Shown here piece by piece: positions 11,140 to 23,399 of a stretch of 64,000 nucleotides of DNA. Positions within the stretch are counted from its first letter, which is position 1. Each line of letters begins with the position of its first letter. Position numbers and translations under genes: made by a program. The notes beneath the pieces were generated by a model that was not told the origin of the DNA, searched no databases, and was given only the letters and a program-made list of their open reading frames with translations. Source of the DNA: Cervus elaphus (lineage: Eukaryota > Chordata > Mammalia > Artiodactyla > Cervidae); the NCBI RefSeq assembly GCF_910594005.1, contig NC_057818.1:58168001-58232000 (forward strand). Direction: 5' to 3'.

Positions 11140-11605
11140 TCTAGACAGCATACTAAAAAGTGGAGAATCAGTTTGCTGACAAAGGTCCCTATAGTCAAAG
11201 CTATGGTTCTTCCAGTAATCACGTATGGATGTGAAAGTTGGACCCTGAAGAAGGCTGAGGGTCAAAGAATTGATGCTTTCAAACTGTGTGCTGTAGAAGA
11301 CTCATAAGAGTCCCTTGGGCAGCAAGGAGATCAAATCAGTCAATCTTAAAGGAACTGAACCCTGAATAGTCATTGGAAGGACTGATGCTGAGGCTGAAGC
11401 TCCAATACTTTGGCCACCTGAGGTGAAGAGCTAAGTAACTGGAAAAGAGCCTGATGCTGGGAAAGATTGAGGGCAGGAGGAAAAGGAGGTGACAGAGGAT
11501 GAGATGTTTGGATGGCATCACTGACTCAATGGACATGAGTTTGAGCAAATTCAGGGAGATGAAACAGGGCAGGGAAACCTGGAATGACTTAGCAACTAAA
11601 CCACC
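11140..11605 (+). repeat. BovB LINE, 3' fragment
   Basis: Sense BovB from the AGACAGCATACTAAAAAG block to the tail near 11,600. Frameshifts have broken the coding frame. Confidence 0.9.
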
Positions 11606-11751
11606 ACAGGCAAGAAAGGACTTAAACCTGACTTGGCTGGTAACAAATCTAGCACATTTAATCACTGTGATATCTGACAAATCCAGGTAGCTCTGTTCTC
11701 TCAATAGTTTAAATAGATATTGAGCTCTCTTGGTAATGTGTCATTATATTT

Positions 11752-11970
11752 TGGGCTTCCCTGGTGGCTCAGTGGTAAAGAAACTTCCTGCCAACGCAGG
11801 AGACATGGGTTCAATCCCCAGGTCAGGAAGATCCCCTGGAGAAAGAAACAGCAACCCACTCCAGTATTCTTGCCTGGGAAATCCCAATGACAGAGGAAGC
11901 TGGTGGGCTATAGTCCATGGGGTCACAAAGAGTCGGACATGACTTACAACTAAACAACAACAACAATTGA
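11752..11970 (+). repeat. Bov-tA SINE
   Basis: Full-length-looking SINE from GGGCTTCCCTGGTGGCTCAG to GACATGACTTACAACTAA, with an ACAACAACA tail. Confidence 0.9.
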
Positions 11971-12370
11971 TAGTAGAATATTTTTAGATGAGTGAAAGCA
12001 TCATGGTGTATTTGAGCCTGACTGGGGCTATCTGAAACTCATTATTATAAATGTACACTTTTCTTATGTGCCGATTCCTTTTCTTCAATAGGGAAAACAG
12101 TCTCATCAATTTAACAGATCAAAGACATTTTCAGGACGTAACAATTACTGTCTCCATCAAGCACTTCGTATACTCAGAGATAAAGCAAACAATTTTATAC
12201 CAGGAACTGTCATCTGGGTTCACCATTTCTGCACAGGACTCAGTGACTTGTAGATTCATCTTACTCATTACTAGAAGCAGAAGGTGTCATAGGCACGCAC
12301 ACCTGCAATAACCCTGAATTTAATCTATGGTTTCAGTAAACGAGGCGGAACTTCAGACTGAGCTCAAAAC
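11971..12370. other. No feature recognised
   Basis: Contains an 86-codon open frame (12,051-12,311, plus) with no recognisable domain. It is probably chance. Confidence 0.3.
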
Positions 12371-12739
12371 TACAGTTCTTAAGGACTCCCCTGGTGCCAC
12401 AGTGGATAAGAATCCACCTGCCGGTGCGGGGACACGGGGTCCATCCTTGGTCCAGGAAGGTTCCACACGTCCTCGAGCAGCTAAGCCTGTGCGCCGGCAC
12501 TTTTGAGCCTGCTCTCTAGAGCGGCACACCAAACTACTGAACCCACATGCTGCAGATACTGAAGGCTGAGCGCCTGGAATCTGTGATCTGCAGCAAGAGA
12601 AGCCACTGCAATGAGAAGCCTGGGCACCACAGCAAGGAGTAGCCCCGGCTCACCCCAACTAGAGAAAGCCCACGCAGCAATGAAGACTCAGTGCAACCAA
12701 AAATAAACAAATAAAAGGGAAAACCCTACGGTTCTTAAG
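12371..12739 (+). repeat. CHR-type SINE with target duplication
   Basis: A SINE of about 340 bp with tRNA head, long body and AAATAAACAAATAAA tail. It is flanked by TACAGTTCTTAAG (12,371-12,383) and TACGGTTCTTAAG (12,727-12,739), a 13-bp duplication with one mismatch. Confidence 0.8.
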
Positions 12740-13299
12740 AAAATTAAAAGTCTAAGCTGCATTGTCACTCGCAGTCAATGCCAGGAATCAAAGTCATTGT
12801 GGATTACATTAAATTATAAGTTCAGAGCGGTCATGGATGGCTGTTGGATCTCTAGTCCTGGCCTCTCTTTACTAGTCCAGCTCAAGAGTCAGAATCCTTC
12901 TTTCCTTCTGTGTGGCTTTGGCAATGGACTAGATTTGAATCCTAAAGAATTTCTTTTTTTCTGAAATAACCACTTAGCCCTGATACTCCTTGTCTGTAGA
13001 CTCTTCCTCTCAGATTGAAATAGAAAATCGGTATCTGACTCCTTTCTGTTGCCAGTACACTCTGGGAGGAGGTGTGCTGGTTTGAATATCAGCACCTGTG
13101 TTAGATGAAGGCTGTCACACCCCTAGATATGCATTTGTGATTCTGTGACCTCCCCTTCCCTCAGAATTGCGATTATCTTTTCACTTTTAGCTGCAATGAG
13201 AAGGTAGGCTCATGGAACAAAAGCATACTTGTGTAAAACTTGTAATTAACTTTCTAAAAACTGTTAATTACCCTCCCCCTAAAAAAACTACAATCAACT
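12740..13299. other. No feature recognised
   Basis: No gene or repeat could be assigned. It may include the start of the LTR below, whose 5' edge I could not fix. Confidence 0.3.
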
Positions 13300-13731
13300 T
13301 GTTATTCCCAAAGAGACCACTGCAGTGCCCTGAGAGGCTTTTTCTTTTATGCGATCTGGGGAGGCAGACAGGTTCTCATATGGAATGAACAGGAAATGCT
13401 GAGTTGACAGCTGAGAGCCTGGCAATGAAACTCTTGTATTGTGCTGACTTCTCTGTTCCTCTGAGAAATTTTTCTACCCAACAGTGAGTTCTTTCCTGAT
13501 CCCTGAGCTTCAGCATCACTTAAGTATGATCAGAGAAATAGAACCAAAGTGCCTGAGGATTTCTAAGCCCTATAATTAAAAGGAAGACCAGCTTTCTGAC
13601 CCTGCACCACTGCGTTGGTTGCTGCAGTGAGCCCTGACTCGAGTCAGCAATAAACTTCCCTTTTTTGCGAGTTGCATTGTTTTGGAAGCCTTCTCTCTTC
13701 CCACTCGGGGATTCGGACATCGGGCATAACA
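13300..13731 (+). mobile_element. Gammaretrovirus-like 5' LTR (start uncertain)
   Basis: The R-U5 half (about 13,590-13,731) closely matches the solo LTR at 29,520-29,944, with AATAAA near 13,650 and the end GGGCATAACA. The U3 half differs from that solo LTR. The LTR is followed directly by a primer-binding site, which identifies it as a 5' LTR. Confidence 0.65.
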
Positions 13732-13733
13732 TT

Positions 13734-13751
13734 TGGGGGCTCGTCCGGGAT
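13734..13751 (+). promoter_or_regulatory. Retroviral primer-binding site, tRNA-Pro type
   Basis: TGGGGGCTCGTCCGGGAT, two bases after the LTR end. It is complementary to the 3' end of tRNA-Pro, the primer used by many gammaretroviruses. Confidence 0.85.
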
Positions 13752-14600
13752 CCCTTGACCGGGGAAGGAGAACACTTTCAGGACAGAGGGGAAGGATAAA
13801 TAATAGCACCGGTCCTCAGGCAGTTCAGGAAAGTCCAGTGTAAAATCCGAGGCCCTGCTGAGAAGCAGGAAGGTATCTGCAGCAGGAGAAAGCTTTCTAT
13901 AAAGGGGGAACGGATTGGACGTTCCAGCTGGTGCAAGACCGAGGCCAGCGAGCGCGCTGGAAGGCTGCCGGCTCTGTGGGAGGGGGAGTTCCTCTCCTGA
14001 TCCTGAATCTGGTGAACAGCGGACGCCATTCGGTAAGGTGAATCTGCTACTAGGAGGCAAGAGAATTCAGGGGGCCTGAAAACCCAGCGCTGTGTCGTCG
14101 GCCGACATTTATCTGTCCATGTGTTTGTCTTCGGCTCTCTGTGTTTGTGTGTGTGCCGGCATTGTCTCTGGTCTCCCTTTTCTGGAAGCCTAGGGAAAAG
14201 TCCTGTAACGCCTGGGTGTCTGTAGGTGGCAGGAGACGTCGGTAAGGCCACCCCTTTTGCCTCCCTTTCCCACCTCCTTGTCCTCCTTCTTTCAACCTGG
14301 CTTCCTTTCCTCCTTTTGAAATCTTTGAAGACATCTGAAGTTTTGTGTCTCTATAGAAGGTTTTCTGAGAGACTGTATTCTTGTATTTAAGGGAGTGTCT
14401 GATGAGGACTGCCAGGTTTATATGTGTGTGTTTTCACTCTGTTCTGTGTTGTGATTTGTGACAGCCATTTTGCTTTGTCTGGCCACCATTTAGACCTGCC
14501 GCCATTTTGTTAGAACTTGATTTTCTTTTCCTGTGCCGTGAGACCACGGCTCTCAGGAACACTTATCTAGACCATCTCTAACTCCTGAGACTGAGAGAAA
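13752..14600 (+). mobile_element. Retroviral leader remnant
   Basis: Non-coding leader-like sequence downstream of the primer site, with no gag frame on the plus strand. Overlapping minus-strand frames of 94-157 codons (13,644-14,334) have no recognisable domain and are treated as chance. Confidence 0.5.
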
Positions 14601-16830
14601 AAAAAAAAAAGCCTTTAAAAATGTTATTTATTTCAACTTTTTAAATAAACTAGTAAATTTTATATTGTAATATCTAATTCATGACCAAGCTTACAAAATG
14701 AAGCTAGATCTTGCACTGTGTCTGTCTAAATATGTTTTAGTATGTCTTTGTCTCTGGAAAATATTTTTTAGGTTAATTTGTAAATGAGCTCTATTTAATC
14801 GGCTTAAAAAAGGGGGTAAGCACATACAAATCAAATAATTCTAAATTAAACAAGAAATTCCAGGTTTAGGTGAACTGGGAAATATTCACTACTAAATACC
14901 TGATATTAATGTTTGTTTGTTGACCTATCTAATATAGACATGTCTTAGAGTAATTAACATCAAGTAGAATATTTTCGTTGTACCTAGGTTTAATATAAGT
15001 TAAATATTATACCTATTACAAGTTTGTCAACAAGGAAATTACCTCGAGTGAAAAAACTTCTAAAAAATGTAAATGAGGTATAAGTTTGTATATAAACTCT
15101 ATTAAGAATAATTATTCTTTAAGAATATATGTCTACAATGGTCTCTCCAGATTGGTGTAACTTGAATTTCTAAGGGTTGTGCTAAACTAAGTATTGGAAG
15201 TCTATTAAATAATTAGGTCATTTCCAAATGAAATAAGATTTTGAAACATTTACTACTAAACACTGATTTCCTTTTACAGAAAAACTAAAGAGATTTGGGA
15301 CTATAAATGAATAATGTTCGATGTCATCCTAAAATGTTTTAAGAAAGCAAGAGTTTTAGAAATTATCACTGGTATTTATGCTCACCAATCTATAAAATGC
15401 TAAAATAAAAGTTAGCTCTTGATTGCTAAAGGAAAGCAGGAAGTGTGCTTTCAGTAAAGTATGAAAAAATACTAAAAAGAGTTATGCATGATCAGAATTT
15501 TCTAAAATTGGATTACAATTAGTTAGATAAGTGGATTTTGTTAGGAATGACATGGTTGTAAGAAAACTGCTTAGAGCTAATTAGGTCCAAGATGGCTGAG
15601 CTGACTTTCACTAGACCTTGAGCCTTGGTATTTACGCCCATTGTGACATATCAACAAGCTAAATGATACACCCATCAACATTGACTAAATCTGACCAAAT
15701 GTTCTAAAGCTTTTAATTGATCTTTTTGATAAAACTTCCTAAATCGAATTCTTTTGAAGTTCCTTTGACATCTAGCTAACTTTGGGGTGTTTCAGAGGGC
15801 CCCTGAAACATCCCAAAGAGGGATATCAAACTGTTTATTTGGTTGGTTTAATTACATGAAAAAGATTAGCAAATGAGTAATAAATCTGCTCATGTTATAA
15901 TGTATGAAAAATTACTAATACAGATATCCTAGAAAGTATATGGAGTTCTTAACATTTTGATACATCTTGGTGTTCTAATGAGAAACCTGATGACTTCACA
16001 AAAGTTAACAAAGGACTGAATGAACCAGCGAATATGCTTATAATTTTTATGGTTTCTATCTGAGAAATTACAGGTTTAAATCGTGTGTTTTCCGGGAATA
16101 GGAAAAACCTTCCTCTCAAACTAGTTATAAAAATAATTTGGTAAAATTACACGTTATAAACAAAACAATTATATTTTCTCTCTATCTGACTCCTCCAGAA
16201 ATTTGAAACTCTTAGGTTTCCAGTAAGTTTATCAAATGAGCTAAGAGGGTTATCTCACTAACAGGTACAAAAATCTCAAGGAATTTTTGAGACCTTAAAA
16301 AGAAAAGAGTTCACCTAGATTTGTTAGGCAAAATCTATGATAAGCCTTTGGTGTGAGTTTCCCAGCCCTGTTTTATATTAAAAGTTCAGTCTTAGATCCA
16401 ATAAGTGTTTCAGCAAAATAAAATGTCTATGATCAGTTATGGTTATATAAATCATCAGACCAAAATTAGTGAAAACAGACCTATTTTGCAAGCAGACTAG
16501 CCTTAATTTGGTTGTACTTGATAAAAATGAGGGTAACTTTAGGGAGAAAAAGATATTTCAAAAAAAATGTTAAATCCCAGTAAAAAAAAAAAAAAAGAAA
16601 GAAAGAAAGAAAAAAAAAAGAAAATAAAAGGAAAACCATGATGACAGAATTTTTTTTTGACAGAAATTTTTATGTTAAAAATTATTGTATATATTTGTCC
16701 ACCTCAATGCCAATTAATTTGCAAGTCTGGGTGGTGATAAAGATGTTTCCCACTAAAATATATTTTACCAATATGGACCCATCCCCAAGTAGTTACAGAA
16801 AATCTAAATAGACAAATATCTACAGAAAGA
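14601..16830. other. AT-rich stretch without genes
   Basis: About 2.2 kb of strongly AT-rich sequence with no open frame of note and no recognised SINE, BovB or L1. A purine-rich AAAGAAAG microsatellite lies near 16,580-16,630. It may be the rest of the degraded provirus or an unrelated intergenic repeat. Confidence 0.35.
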
Positions 16831-16892
16831 TGGAAATTTATAAATTTCTCCCTCTAAAAGTACCCCCAATAGTAAGTTTTAACAGATGCTGT

Positions 16893-18566
16893 CTTGTTCA
16901 GTTGCTCAGTCGTGTCCGACTCTTTGCGATCCCATGGACTGCAGCACACCACGCTTCCCTGTCTATCATCAACGCCTGGAGCTTGCTCAAACTCCTGTCC
17001 ATCGAGTCCGTGATGCCATCCAACCATCTCATTCTCTGTCATCCCCTTCTCCTCCTGCCTTCAATCTTTTCCAGCATCAGGGTCTTTTCCAGTGAGTCGA
17101 ATCTTTGCATCAAGTAGCCAAAGTATTGGAGCTTCAGCTTCATCATCAGTCCTTTCAATGAATATTCAGGGTTGTTTCCCTTTAGGACGGACTGATTTGA
17201 TCTTTTTGCAGTCCAAGGGACTCTCAAGAGTCTTCTCTAGCACCACAGTTTGAAAGCATCAATTCTTCGGCACTCAGCCTTCTTTATAGTCCAACTCACA
17301 TCCGTATGTGACTACTGGAAAAACCCTAGCTTTGACTACACAGACCTTTGTTGACAAAGTGATGCCTCCGCTTTTAATATGCTATGTTTGTTTTGACTGT
17401 GTGGATCCCAACAAACTGTGGAAAATTCTTAACGAGATGGGAATACCAGACCACTTTACCTGCCTCCTGAGAAATCTATATGAAGGTCAAGAGGCAACAG
17501 TTAGAACTGGACATGGAAAAACGGACTGGTTCCAAATTGGGAAAGGAGGACCTTAAGGCTGTATATTGTCTCCCTGTCTACTTAATTTACATGCGGAATA
17601 CATCATGCAAAATGCAGGGCTGGATGAAGCACAAGCTGGAATCATGATTGCTGGGAGAAATAACAATAGCCTCAGATATGCAGATGACACCACTCTTATG
17701 GCAGAGAGCGAAAAGGAACTGAAGAGCCTCTTGATGAAAGTAAAAGAGGAGAGTGAAAAAGCTGGCTTAAAACTCAACAATGAAAAAACTAAGATCATGG
17801 CATCCAGTGCCATCACTTCATGGCAAATAGATGGGGAAGCAATCGAAACAGTGACAGACTTTATTTTCTTGGACTTCAAAATCACTGCAAATGCTGACTG
17901 CAGTCATAAAATTAAAAGAGGCTTGCTCCTTGGAAGAAAAACTATGACCAATCTAGACAGCATATTAAAAAGCAGAGACATTACTTTGCCAACAAAGGTC
18001 CGTCTAGTCAAAGCTGTGGTTTTTCCAGTAGTCATGTATGGATGCGAGAGTTGGACCATAAGGAAAGCTGAGTGCCAAAGAATTATTGCTTTTGAACTGT
18101 GGTGTTGGAGAAGACTCTTGAGGGTCCCTTGGACTGCAAGGAGATCAAACCAGTCAGTCCTAAAGGAGATCAGTCCTGAATATTCATTGGAAGGACTGAT
18201 GCTGAAGCTGAAACTCCAATACTTTGGCCACCTGATTCGAAGAACTGACTCGTTGGAATAGATCCTGATGCTGGGAAAGATTGAAGGTGGGAGGAGAAGG
18301 GGACGACAGAGGATAAGAGGGTTGGATGGCATCACTGACTCGATGGACATGAGTTTGAGCAAGCTCCAGGTGTTGGTGATGGACAGGGAAACGCGGTATG
18401 CTGCAGTCCATGGGGTCACAAAGAGTCGGACACGACTGAGCGACTAAAAGGAACTGTCATAGCTTTTCTCCCAAGGAGCAAGTGTCTTTTAATTTCATGG
18501 CTGCAGTAACCGTATGCAGTGATCTTGGATCCCAAGAAAATAAAGTCTGCCACTGTTTCCCTTTTT
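16893..18566 (-). mobile_element. BovB LINE split by a second BovB
   Basis: The antisense BovB runs from its tail at 16,893 to about 17,383 and resumes at about 18,453-18,566 with the next part of the same element (the region upstream of the AATATGCT block). The gap is filled by a sense BovB. Confidence 0.75.
17386..18446 (+). mobile_element. BovB LINE with partial reverse transcriptase, nested
   Basis: A sense BovB of about 1.06 kb, 5'-truncated. An open frame of 231 codons (17,566-18,261) includes the polymerase motif Tyr-Ala-Asp-Asp at 17,677-17,688 and the thumb/C-terminal region. A stop just before it (TAA near 17,555) and one at 18,259 break the full frame. The protein would be the BovB reverse transcriptase domain, which primes at an endonuclease nick. 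This copy lacks the endonuclease and is inactive. Confidence 0.85.
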
Positions 18567-18884
18567 CCCAGATCTAAGTCTGGGAAAGTATAATAACCTC
18601 TGTCTAGTGGTGTTAGTCCTCTGTGCTACCCAGAAACTCTCCTAACTCAGGAGGACAGAATTTGATTTCCCGGATTCTCAGAAACCTACTGTATTTGCCA
18701 CATTCTCATCTCTGTCATCTGTTCATCAGAACACTCCCCCCTCCTCCACTAGCAGCCTAAGGCTTTGGAGGGATCAAAGAGAGCTTCCTTGCAGTTTCCG
18801 CCATGCATTTCCAGAGAGCTCTCATGTGAGCTCTCAATGGGTTGTGTGTTCCTCACTAAGGAAAAGCAGCATCACACACAGCAT
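18567..18884. other. No feature recognised
   Basis: Spacer of mixed composition between BovB and a SINE. Confidence 0.3.
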
Positions 18885-19260
18885 CTGGGGCTTCCTTGGT
18901 GGCTCAGTGGGTAAAAAAATCCTTGTGCCAATGCAGGAGACACAGGTTCGATCCCTGATCCAGGAAGATCCCACATACCTTGGAGCAACTAAACCCCTGC
19001 ACCGTAACTATAGATTCTGTGCTCTAGGGTCCAGGAGCCACAACTACTGAGCCCAGGAGCTGCAACTACTGAAGCCTGCGTGCCCTAGAGCCTGTGCTCC
19101 GCAACAAGAGAAGCCACTGCAGTGAGAAGCCCACACATTTCAAGGAAGAGTAGCTCCCCTCTTCGCAACTAGAGAGGAGCCCCTGCGTGCAGCAACCACA
19201 GAAAAGACTGGGCAGCAACGAAGACCCTGCACAGCCAAAAATAAATAAATAAATAAAAAT
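18885..19260 (+). repeat. CHR-type SINE
   Basis: Full-length-looking tRNA-derived SINE with an AAATAAATAAATAAATAAAA tail. Its body matches the 12.4 kb copy. Confidence 0.8.
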
Positions 19261-19751
19261 TTTGGAAAAAGCGTGTTCTTGCATATCTTGGTCAGTTATA
19301 ACTGCCTCAATGAAACCTCTACAACTTGATGTTTTTCCCCTTTTATCTCACTTAAGTGATCAGAAATTTTCATTCAAATCTCCTAAGTGGCATCAATTTC
19401 TTCAGTTAACATTAATTTCTCAATGCATGAGAAAAATTCAAAAGCACTCATAAATTCCGATCGAGTCCTGCATGGATGACACACGTACGTGAGAACACCA
19501 AGAGCTCTGTAGTCGTAACACAGACAAGGAAGGCTCGAGACTGTGAATGGTGTAGCAAAAATACTTACAAGGAAAACACAAAAACTGGAGATAACTCAGC
19601 AATAAAACATGTAGATTTTTCTCCTAAATTTAGGGTCTCAGTTGTGCAACAAGACAGCAGGTACCCTCTCTCCACACGAAGAATTCTTCATCCTGTGTAT
19701 TTTCTATCTCTTACTTCAGATTACAGCCTCGATCTATTGAATTCTTTTTCT
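19261..19751. other. No feature recognised
   Basis: Short frames only (up to 115 codons at 19,476-19,823, plus, which runs into the SINE). No domain was identified. Confidence 0.3.
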
Positions 19752-21017
19752 TTTTTTAAAACTCATTGTATTTATTTATCTTTGGCTGTGCCAGGTCTGC
19801 ATTGCTGTGTGGTCTTTTCTTGAGCTGCAGTGAGGTGGGGCTACTCTCTAGCTGCGGTTGTGGGCTTCTGATTGCGGTGGCATCTCTTGTTGGGGAGCAG
19901 GGGTCCCAGGTGTGTGGGCTCAGGAGTTGCAGCATGTGGGCTCTGGCCACAGGTTCTTGGTTCCAAATAGGAAAAGGAGTACGTCAAGGCTGTACATTGT
20001 CACCCTGCTTATTTAACTTATATGCAGAGTACATCATGAGAAATGCTGGGCGGGATGAAGCACAAGCTGGAATCAAGATTGCTGGGAGAAATATCAATAA
20101 CCTCAGACATGCAGATGACACCACCATTATGGCAGAAAATGAAGAAAACTAAAGAGCCTCTTGATGAAAGTGAAAGAGGAGAGTGAAAAAGTTTGCTTAA
20201 AGCTCAACATTCAGAAAACTAAGATCATGGCATCTGGTCCCATCACTTCATGGCAAACAGATGGGGAAACAGTGAAAACAGTGGTTGACTTTATTTTTCT
20301 GGGCTCCAAAATCACTGCAGATGGTGAGTGCAGCCATGAAATTAAAAGATGCTTACTCCTTAGAAGGCAAGTTATGACCAACCTAGATAGCATCTTAAAA
20401 AGCAGAGACATTACTTTGTCAACAAAGGTCCATCTAGTCAAGGCTATGGCTTTTCCAGTGGTCATGTATGGATGTGAGATTTGGACTATAAAGAAAGCTG
20501 AGCGCCAAAGAATTGATGCTTTTGAACTGTGGTGTTGGAGAAGACTCTTGAGAGTCCCTTGGACTGCAAGGAGGTCCAACCAGTCCATCCTAAAGGAGAT
20601 AGTCCTGGGTATTCATTGGAAGGACTGATGCTGAAGATGAAACTCCAATACTTTGGCCACCTGATGCGGAGAGCTGGCTGATTTGAAAAGACCCTGATGC
20701 TGGGAAAGATTGAAGGCAGGAGGAGAAGGGGACGACAGAGGATGAGATGGTTGGATGGCATCACCAACTCGATGGACATGGGTTTGGGTGGATTCCAGGA
20801 GCTGGTGATGGACAGGGAGGCCTGGCGTGCTGAGGTTCATGGGGTCACAAACAGTCGGACACAAGTGAGCGACTGAACTGAACTGGTGAGGGATCTTCCC
20901 AGATCAGGGATCGAACCTGTGTCTTCTGCCTTGTTTTTGTTGTTCAGTTGCTCAGTCATGTCCAACTCTTTGTCTTAGTAGGCAGATTCTTTACCCCTGA
21001 GTCTCCAGGGAAGCCCC
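19752..21017 (-). repeat. CHR-type SINE interrupted by BovB and a short Bov-tA/BovB tail
   Basis: The antisense SINE body lies at 19,752-19,953. Its tRNA-like head resumes at about 20,890-20,930 and again at about 20,980-21,017. The inner part is a sense BovB, and a short antisense tail fragment sits at about 20,936-20,975. Confidence 0.65.
19955..20884 (+). mobile_element. BovB LINE, 3' half
   Basis: Sense BovB reverse transcriptase region to the ACTGAACTGAACTG tail. The YADD motif is altered to His-Ala-Asp-Asp at 20,108-20,119, and a stop near 20,150 splits the frame (19,766-20,152 and 20,161-20,628). Confidence 0.85.
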
Positions 21018-21639
21018 TGAAGTATTTTTCTTTCAATTACAGATACTCTGTAATGTACCCATCAGCTTCACTGTGTTTGTTCACTTCTTATAATTGCCTA
21101 AGCAACACGATCACTTATGAAGTTTCCAGATTTTCTCCTGATCAATTGTCACAATAAACTGTTTAACCCTGATGAAGTCAATTATAAGAAATGAAAGAAA
21201 CAATCAGAAAAAAAAAAGATTCTCTTAGTGCTCCTCTCAAATTAAGAAGGAAGGAATGGAACGTATTAAACAAAATCAAATTAATATGCTCATAGGGAAA
21301 TTAATCTCATCTTGAAACTAATTTCTGACCCCCATGAAATTTCATAAAAGCTATTCTTAAAATCCTTGAGCAGATAAGTAAAGTTCATAATTTAGTTCAT
21401 AAATTTTGAACTAAAAAAAAAAAAAAAACCCCACAAAATAAATTTTTCATAATTAACAGGCCAGCAAGCAAAACAGGATCTGCATGGAAAGAATCTCAAA
21501 ACAAGGATTCATGAAATATGAGAGAAATGAATTCAACAAAAAGTAAACAAATTAGATTTACTTTATGATTCTAAGGCTTTTAGTTAGTAACTCATCAAAA
21601 GTTATGAAATGACCAGTTTTGATTTAACATTTCTGAATG
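21018..21639. other. No feature recognised
   Basis: AT-rich spacer with an A-run near 21,413-21,428. Confidence 0.3.
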
Positions 21640-22632
21640 CTGCAAAAGACATGTGTATAAACACATATACCCACACTGCTTTTCTTCTTAGGTTTCACAC
21701 TCTTAAAATACACCTTCATATATTTACATTTTGCATTCAGTGTAGGTCAAAGCCATGAAATACTGTGTTCCATAAGTTGAGACACAGAACATGTGCAAAG
21801 AAATATATAGCATAAAATTGTATAAATGATTCCAGATTTTGATAAATATGGCTTTAATTATATTTTTGTGACTTTCTTAAATTTACATTTGTTAAAAGGA
21901 ACCTCCAGCAAGAATGGAGAGTCTCAGTTCAACATAAAAGCACAATGGAAATTGATAGAGATGAGTTTATTACTCAAGGTCTTGAGTGAATTAACTACAA
22001 GCCTTGAGGGCCCCCTGAGGGAGGTCAAGGCGAGAACCAGGCAGAGAAAGCTGCAGTACTGGGGATTCAGGCCTTTCTAAGTGACACTGGGTGAAGTGCT
22101 CTGGGCTCCTCAGGCTGAGTGTGGATGGGTCCATTCAAACCAAAGGAGCAGGATTCTGGTGAGCTCATTGAAGGGAGGCCTGTGAAGTAAGCCCTGGGGT
22201 TCAGCAAGACTGCTGATCTCAAGGAAGGTGGTCATCTAGTGCAGGTGCTCACAGAACTGGCTGGTGTGAGTTCAAGGACCTGCAGGCTGCCTGCTCCCCA
22301 GACAGACGCTGAGGCAGCAACAGCATGGAGCAGTTCAGGGGAGCTCTCAACAGTACTCTGTACGATCCTTCTTATTAGAGCCATCACAACATCCCAGCAG
22401 TTACAGAGGGGCGTGGGGAAGGTACACTGTAGAAATTATGGAAAATATGTGACATTATTTGAGGATTAAGGCCAGAAAGGAAACTAATTTCTATAGATGC
22501 CATCCCTCTGTGCTAGCAAATAGTTTATGCTCCATTTCTTCCCTGCAACCTTAAACAAGGTGGGAGAGGTTAAAGTTGGTGGTGGGTTAACACTTCATTC
22601 CACATCAACTGTAACACTAAAAACCACTCAGT
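21640..22632 (+). repeat. Duplicated 3'-flank block of the zinc-finger unit
   Basis: Aligns in the same direction with 45.86-46.8 kb and 37.9-38.35 kb, and inversely with 25.9-26.6 kb. A shared marker is the AGCAACAGCATGGAGCAGTT block at about 22,316. Its nature is unknown; it lies just beyond the polyadenylation site of each unit. Confidence 0.6.
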
Positions 22633-23399
22633 TTTATTAATTAACATATATTAATAGCACATACAATTGACATAAAACCTTTTACGGTTCACTGTGGGAT
22701 CCTTGATCAAAATAATCAATTACAAGCATAGAGAAAGATATTCATTCCTTTGATATAATGATCTGAGAAAAGTATTTCTATGGTATACAGAACGGAGGCT
22801 AATTGTTTCATAAACAGGAACCTACATTAATCACATGACTTTTCCAGGAAGGGTGTCCAGTACTTTTCTAGGGTATCAGAGAAGATGTCATTATTTCAGC
22901 CATGTCAACTAATATTCTGTTGATATTATAAAGATATTACAAAGATATATCAAGATTTCAGTGAACTGTTGATATTATAAAGATACATCAAGATTTCAGT
23001 GATACTATAAAGATATACCAAGATTTCAGTGAACTGTCATTGTTTCATCTTTAAAAAATAAGTGACATAACTAGTGAAAACTTGGAAAAAACCTGTGTTA
23101 CTTTAACACACAGAATCATTCCCTGATCACTGACGTCATGGTGACCTCCAGGGATGTTTGACTTCAATGACAGAACGCCTCCATTTAGATGTTCACTGTA
23201 CATTTTGCATTACTGTGTCCTAAATCTTCTAATGAAGAATAAATATAAATCATGCCCTCCTAATACACAAGGGCTTCTCTTATCTTTGAGGCATCAACCA
23301 TCAAAAACATAAGTTCATATACAGTGATTCTCCTTTAGAGTGAAAGCAGAGAAGAGCAACTGATGAAATGCTTTCTAGTGCACATTCTCTAATACTTAT
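22633..23399 (-). pseudogene. Unit C 3'UTR remnant
   Basis: AATAAA (minus) at 22,633-22,638 and the sequence above it align with the 3'UTRs of units A and B. A local tandem expansion of an approximately 40-bp AT-rich unit occupies 22,919-23,039. Confidence 0.6.

Noticed and set aside
13644..14251. Minus-strand frames of 138 and 157 codons
   Set aside because: They lie antisense to an LTR and retroviral leader and have no recognisable domain.
17566..18261. 231-codon frame as a host gene
   Set aside because: It is the BovB reverse transcriptase C-terminal region inside a 5'-truncated LINE. The same holds for frames at 20,161-20,628, 32,139-32,942 and 55,794-56,207 and for their antisense shadows.
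16893..18446. Twin-primed inversion of a single BovB
   Set aside because: Both arms carry the 3' tail, and the outer copy continues beyond the inner one, so two insertions explain it.
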